Assembly: GCA_021014945.1 (NCBI GenBank)
Contig: MU266522.1
Location: forward strand, 1-11,367
Length of the DNA: 11,367 bases
Direction: 5' to 3'
DNA from: Leucogyrophana mollusca
Taxonomy: Eukaryota; Basidiomycota; Agaricomycetes; Boletales
Each line of letters opens with the position of its first letter. The stretch's first letter is position 1. A program made the translations under genes and the position numbers. Below are positions 7,706-11,367 of the stretch, in pieces. The notes below the pieces were generated by a model, which saw only the letters and a program-made list of their open reading frames with translations, searched no databases and had not been told where the DNA came from.

Positions 7706-8342
7706 GCGAGTCCAGCAACCCTGCCACCAGCATCATGCAGCAAGATACTTACAGGGCCTCAGTGATCCTCCGGAGAATAGTCCTTCCCTGTCGGAACGGT
7801 GGTCCAAATATTTAGACAGTGATAGTAAAGGCCGCCCGAGTCATCATGTCAGGCCGGCAGGTGAACAAATAACTGCGTGACACAATGCAGTGGGAGCGAG
7901 AGTGGCATGAGGGTGGTGACCGGGGCGTTTTGGTATTGGGCTGTGTGTTGGCGGGGTGGTGATTGGCGTTGCAGGTGACGTATCAACAAACACGCCGTTC
8001 TCGTCCGCGGAGCAGGGGTCACTGCAGGACACTCCGATTGTTCCAAAGTTCAAACGCCGACGCTCACGAGCTCAGTGGTGGTCCATCATGGTCAAGAGCC
8101 CACTCCTAGATCGACTACCATCGTGCATCAAGGAAGAGATGTTCCGCCAACTCGCACCAGCCTCGCACTGGCGTACATCCTGTGTCGGATCTCAAAAGAC
8201 CTCCAACCAAATTCGTGGTGTACCCTTCATTTCGCTACCATAAATCTCTCAAATTCAGATGGGCATTATGTACATCGCACTGCACGTGTATAGTGCATTG
8301 CGTCAAGCACCGCATTGCTCACGACTAACTGCTTCTCCATAA
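7706..8342. other. Unassigned region upstream of the C2-TPR gene
   Basis: There are short ORFs on both strands and no recognised domain. It should contain the promoter and 5' UTR of the gene starting at 8413. An imperfect direct repeat of about 30 bp (8221-8252 and 8350-8381) runs into the 5'-UTR intron; each copy is followed by CAG-ATG (ATG at 8259 and 8413). Confidence 0.45.
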
Positions 8343-8412
8343 GTAAGCCTACCCTCCATTTCGCTGCCACATACCTTTCTAACGGCCAATTTCCTTCCTG
8401 ATATGATCTCAG
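8343..8412 (+). other. 5'-UTR intron ending exactly at the start codon of the C2-TPR gene
   Basis: GTAAGC at 8343, a CTAAC branch candidate at about 8379-8383 and ATCTCAG ending at 8412 define a 70-nt intron whose acceptor abuts the ATG at 8413. In the matching frame the last upstream codon is TAA (8340-8342), so sequence before the intron cannot extend the CDS. This supports 8413 as the true start. Confidence 0.55.
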
Positions 8413-11367
8413 ATGCCTGGCGACATGGAATCTACCGAAGGAAATATAGAGTTCTCGCTCACAGGTACGCAGAGATATTGTCCGAGTTGCTCAGTCCAAA
8501 ACTTACCTCAACTGTTGCAGTCGTCGGAGCCACTGGCTTGTCTCCATCTGATGACGACTCACCGACGGGCTTCTACGTTGTCGTCGAGGTGGACGGAAAG
8601 CAAGGACGGACAGCCGAGCTAGCACCCTCCCCTCAGTCAACCATCGAATGGAACGCTTGTTTTCCACTGTACGTGTTCGCAACTCAGCATCTGCACGTAG
8701 CCTGACCATATCGATATGAATCTAGGCAAGCAGACAAGGCGTCATACATTGCACTTCGTTTGTACGAATGCCGGAAAGCGGTGCTCCCGGGCCACTTGGG
8801 AGGGGGCAGGGCGTCATGCATTGCGCTTCGTTTGTATGAATCCTGGAAAGCAGTGCGCCCGGGCCACATGAAAGGCGGCAAGTCAGTTTGGGAATCAAGA
8901 GCTACTGTCGAGCAGCTGCTGGGATCCGGTAGCAAATTTACAAGTGCCTCACCCCTCCCTGTCGCCGTGATGTGGACACTGATCTTCCTCCCTAGATATG
9001 ATTCTCCCGGCGAAAGCACCGTACGAAGAAGGCCATTTCATTGTTAAAGTCGAACGAGCTGAACATACCGAAGTTGGACGTCCCGTCGTTGGCGAGGTAC
9101 ACAATTCATTTGATCCACGCTGTCATTACTGACGAGGACACTGTTTCTTAGAGCTCGGTCAAGCCTCGGTGGCAGGGTGACATGAGGGACCTGCAATCTT
9201 CAGCCGTGCGCTCCGTACATGACCTTGCCCAGACCATATATTCCGATATCAGGAGCCACCACAGAGAGAAGCTAGAGGAGGCAATCGAGCATTTTCGTGT
9301 CTCGCTCGGATTGCGTCCAGCGGGGCACCCCGAACGCTCCACATCGCTGACCTGGCTCGGTACTGCCCTTCTCACTCGATTCGAGCAGTGCGGCGGCAGA
9401 GCCAACTTGGACGAAGCCATCGAGCTGAATCGCGCAAAGCTGGCATTGCATCCAGCGGGGCACCCCAATCGCTCCGCGTCCATGTACAACCTCGCTCGCA
9501 ATCTTCACACTCGATTCAAACAGTTCGGCGGCAGAGCCGTCCTGGACGAAGCCATCGAGGTGAATCACGCAGCCCTGGCGTTGCGTCCTGTGGGGCACCC
9601 CGATCGCTGGATGTCCCTGAGCGGTCTCGCTAGCGCCCTTACCACTCGATTCAAGCAGTTCAGCGACAAAGCCAACCTGGACGAAGCCATAGAGCTCCAT
9701 CGTGCAGCCCTGGAGTTGTGTCCACAAGGGCACCCCTATCACTCCACGTGCCCGATCAACCTCGCTGACACCCTTCACACTCGATTCAAACAATTCGGCG
9801 ACAGAGCCAACCTGGACGAAGCCATCGATCTCAATCGCGCAGCCCTGGTGTTGTGTCCACAAGGGCACCCCAATCACTCCACGTGCCTGATCAACCTCGC
9901 TGTCACCCTTCACACCCGATCCGAACGGTTCGGCGACAGAGCCGACCTGGACGAAGCCATGGATCTCCATCGCGCAGCCCTGGAGTTGTGTCCACAAGGG
10001 CACCCCTATCATTCCATGTGCCTGATGAATCTCGTTGCCACCCTTCTCACTCGATTCAAACAGTTCGCTGACGGAGCCGACCTGGAGGAAGCCATTGAGC
10101 TGAATCGTGACGCCCTAGCGTTGCGTCCTGCGGGGCACCCTGATCGCTCCGCGTCCCTGTACGGCCTCGCTGCCAACCTTTCCGCTCGATTCGAGCACTC
10201 TGGCGACAGACCCGACCTGGAGGAAGCCATCGAGCTGAATCGCGCAGCCCTAGCGTTGCGTCCACAAGGGCACCCCGATCGCTTCGCGTCCTTGGGCAAC
10301 CTCGCTGGCACCCTTTTCACTCGATTCAGGCAGTTCGGCGACAGAGCCAAGCTTGACGAAGCCGTGGGGCTCTATCGTGCAGCCCTGGTGTTGCGTCCTG
10401 TGGGGCATCCCGATCGCTCCACAACCCTGCACAACGTCGCTCTCAGCCTTTCCACTCGATTCGAGCACTTTAGCGACAGGCCCGACCTGGATGAAGCCAT
10501 GGAGCTGAATCGCGCAGCCCTGGCGTTGCATCCAGCGGGGCACCCCGATCGCTCCGGGTCCCTGCACAAGCTCGCTCTCAACCTTCACGCTCGATTCAAA
10601 CAGTTCAGCGACGGAGCCGACCTGTACGAAGCCATCGAAGTGAATCGCGCAGCCCTGGCGTTGCGTCCTGTGGGGCACCCTGATCGCTCCGCGACCCTGA
10701 CCAGCCTCGCTAACACCCTTACCACTCGATTCAGACAGTGCGGCGACAGACCCGACCTGGACAAAGTCATAGAGCTCGAGCGCGCAGCCCTGGAGTTGTG
10801 TCCACAAGGGCACCCCCATCACTCCATGTGCCTGATCAACCTCGCTATCACCCTTACCACTCGATTCAACCAGTTCGGCGACAAAGCCTCCCTGGACGAA
10901 GCCATGAAGCTGAGTCGCGCAGCCCTGGAGTTGCGTCCTGTGGGGCACCCAGATCGTTCCGCATCCCTGATCAACATCGCTAACACCCTTGTCACTCGGT
11001 TCACACAGTTCGGTGACAGAGCCGACCTGGAGGAAGCCATTGAGCTGCATCGTGCAGCCCTAGCGTTGCGTCCTGTCGGGCACCTCGATCGCTCCGGGTA
11101 CCTGTACGGGCTCGCTATCAACCTTTTTACTCGGTTCCAGCACTTTGGCGGCAGACCCAACCTGCAGGAAGCCATCGAGCTGAATCGCGCAGCCCTGGCA
11201 TTGCGTCCTGTGGGGCACCCCGATCGCTCCATGTCCCTGAACAACCTCGCCAACACCCTTCTCACTCAATTCGAGCAGTCCGGCGACAGAGCCGACCTAG
11301 ACGAAGCCATGGAGCTGAATCGCGCAGCCCTGGCGTTGCGTCCTGTGGGGCACCCTGATCGCTCCAC
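8413..11367 (+). CDS. C2-like domain + tetratricopeptide repeat protein, 5' part of a probable C2-TPR-CHAT gene
   Basis: Exons 8413-8464, 8521-8668, 8726-8928, 8996-9096 and 9152-11367 join with agreeing phases (1, 2, 1, 0) through introns of 55-67 nt. Donors include GTACGC and GTACGT; CTGAC or CTGAT branch sites are visible in three of the four introns. The frame is open to the window end, giving 906+ residues. Residues 11-160 resemble a C2 domain: IEFSLTVVGATGLSPSDDDS, GFYVVVEVDG, TIEWNACFPL, EEGHFIVKVERAEHTEVGRP. Within it, residues 72-95 and 96-119 are a tandem duplication. From about residue 206 on, the protein is a TPR solenoid of 45-residue units (core LDEAIELNRAALALRP then GHPDRSxSLxNLAxxLxTRF). 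C2 domains bind membranes or calcium and TPRs bind proteins, so this is likely a ligand-sensing or adaptor arm. By family precedent a CHAT domain is expected beyond the window; this is not visible here. Confidence 0.85.
8739..8882 (+). repeat. 72-bp in-frame tandem duplication inside the C2-like domain
   Basis: Copies 8739-8810 and 8811-8882 are adjacent, ungapped and each 24 codons long. They share IALRLYE, KAV and PGH, with 8 or 9 residue differences, so the duplication is not recent. It doubles a strand-loop segment that occurs once in a normal C2 fold. Confidence 0.85.
9323..11367 (+). repeat. TPR-coding tandem array, period exactly 135 bp, 15 full units plus a partial unit
   Basis: The GGG codon of the GHP motif recurs at 9323, 9458, 9593, 9728, 9863, 9998, 10133, 10268, 10403, 10538, 10673, 10808, 10943, 11078, 11213 and 11348, always 135 bp apart with no indel. 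Units are diverged copies. Those beginning at 9728, 9863, 9998 and 10808 share a variant start (CPQ then GHP, HS, C), while the others mostly use RPV or RPA then GHPDRS. The shared variants point to exchange between units. The array continues past the window. Confidence 0.93.

Noticed and set aside
9272..11269. Long minus-strand ORFs (246, 266, 148 aa and others) with a repeating IGVPLWTQLQGC-like pattern
   Set aside because: They are antisense shadows of the 135-bp TPR repeats. A period divisible by three keeps other frames open; the + strand frame is open throughout with TPR sequence and splices in frame to a C2-like domain.
9323..11367. CRISPR-like or satellite array
   Set aside because: There are no spacers, the units are long and directly adjacent, and they code for TPRs in one continuous frame.

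Overview
The window looks like nuclear DNA of an agaricomycete (mushroom-forming basidiomycete) fungus. The genes are cut by many short GT-AG introns of 44-70 nt, often with CTNAC/CTGAT-type branch sites 10-20 nt before the acceptor. The protein families (TPR/CHAT, C2-TPR, 'HGD'-type kinases, AIG1-like GTPases, phi/theta-like GSTs) are ones expanded in these fungi. There are no bacterial-style operons or ribosome binding sites. I cannot name the species.

Layout. (1) 1-840, + strand: the 3' end of a CHAT-domain (caspase-fold peptidase) gene with the His/Cys dyad present, preceded by an intron end that carries a 29-bp direct repeat. (2) 841-1533: no recognisable gene. (3) 1540-1890, + strand: a dead N-terminal half of a glutathione S-transferase gene. 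(4) 2168-5348, - strand: the most notable gene. Ten exons join with exact frame agreement into a 2700-nt CDS (899 aa): a helical N-terminal region, a protein-kinase domain that has lost both catalytic aspartates (a pseudokinase), a Ser/Pro-rich linker, and a C-terminal AIG1/GIMAP-like P-loop GTPase. This gene has to be assembled across introns, because single open reading frames show only fragments. (5) 5349-5923: its upstream region, with a 66-bp diverged copy of one of its own intron-exon junctions. (6) 5924-7234: GC-rich, strand-asymmetric, degenerate-repeat DNA with no convincing gene. (7) 7235-8342: one uncertain minus-strand ORF and otherwise unassigned sequence. (8) 8413-11367, + strand: the 5' part of a second gene, starting with a C2-like domain that carries a 72-bp tandem duplication. 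It runs into a TPR array with a strict 135-bp (45-residue) period that continues past the window edge.

How it fits together. C2-TPR proteins of this kind in agaricomycetes commonly end in a CHAT domain. The two flanking + strand genes are therefore probably paralogous TPR-CHAT proteins, with the pseudokinase-GTPase gene inserted between them in the opposite orientation. CHAT proteases, pseudokinases and GIMAP/AIG1-like GTPases all occur in immune or regulated-cell-death systems elsewhere, so a fungal self/non-self or cell-death role is a reasonable hypothesis. It is inference only; nothing in the sequence proves that the genes act together.
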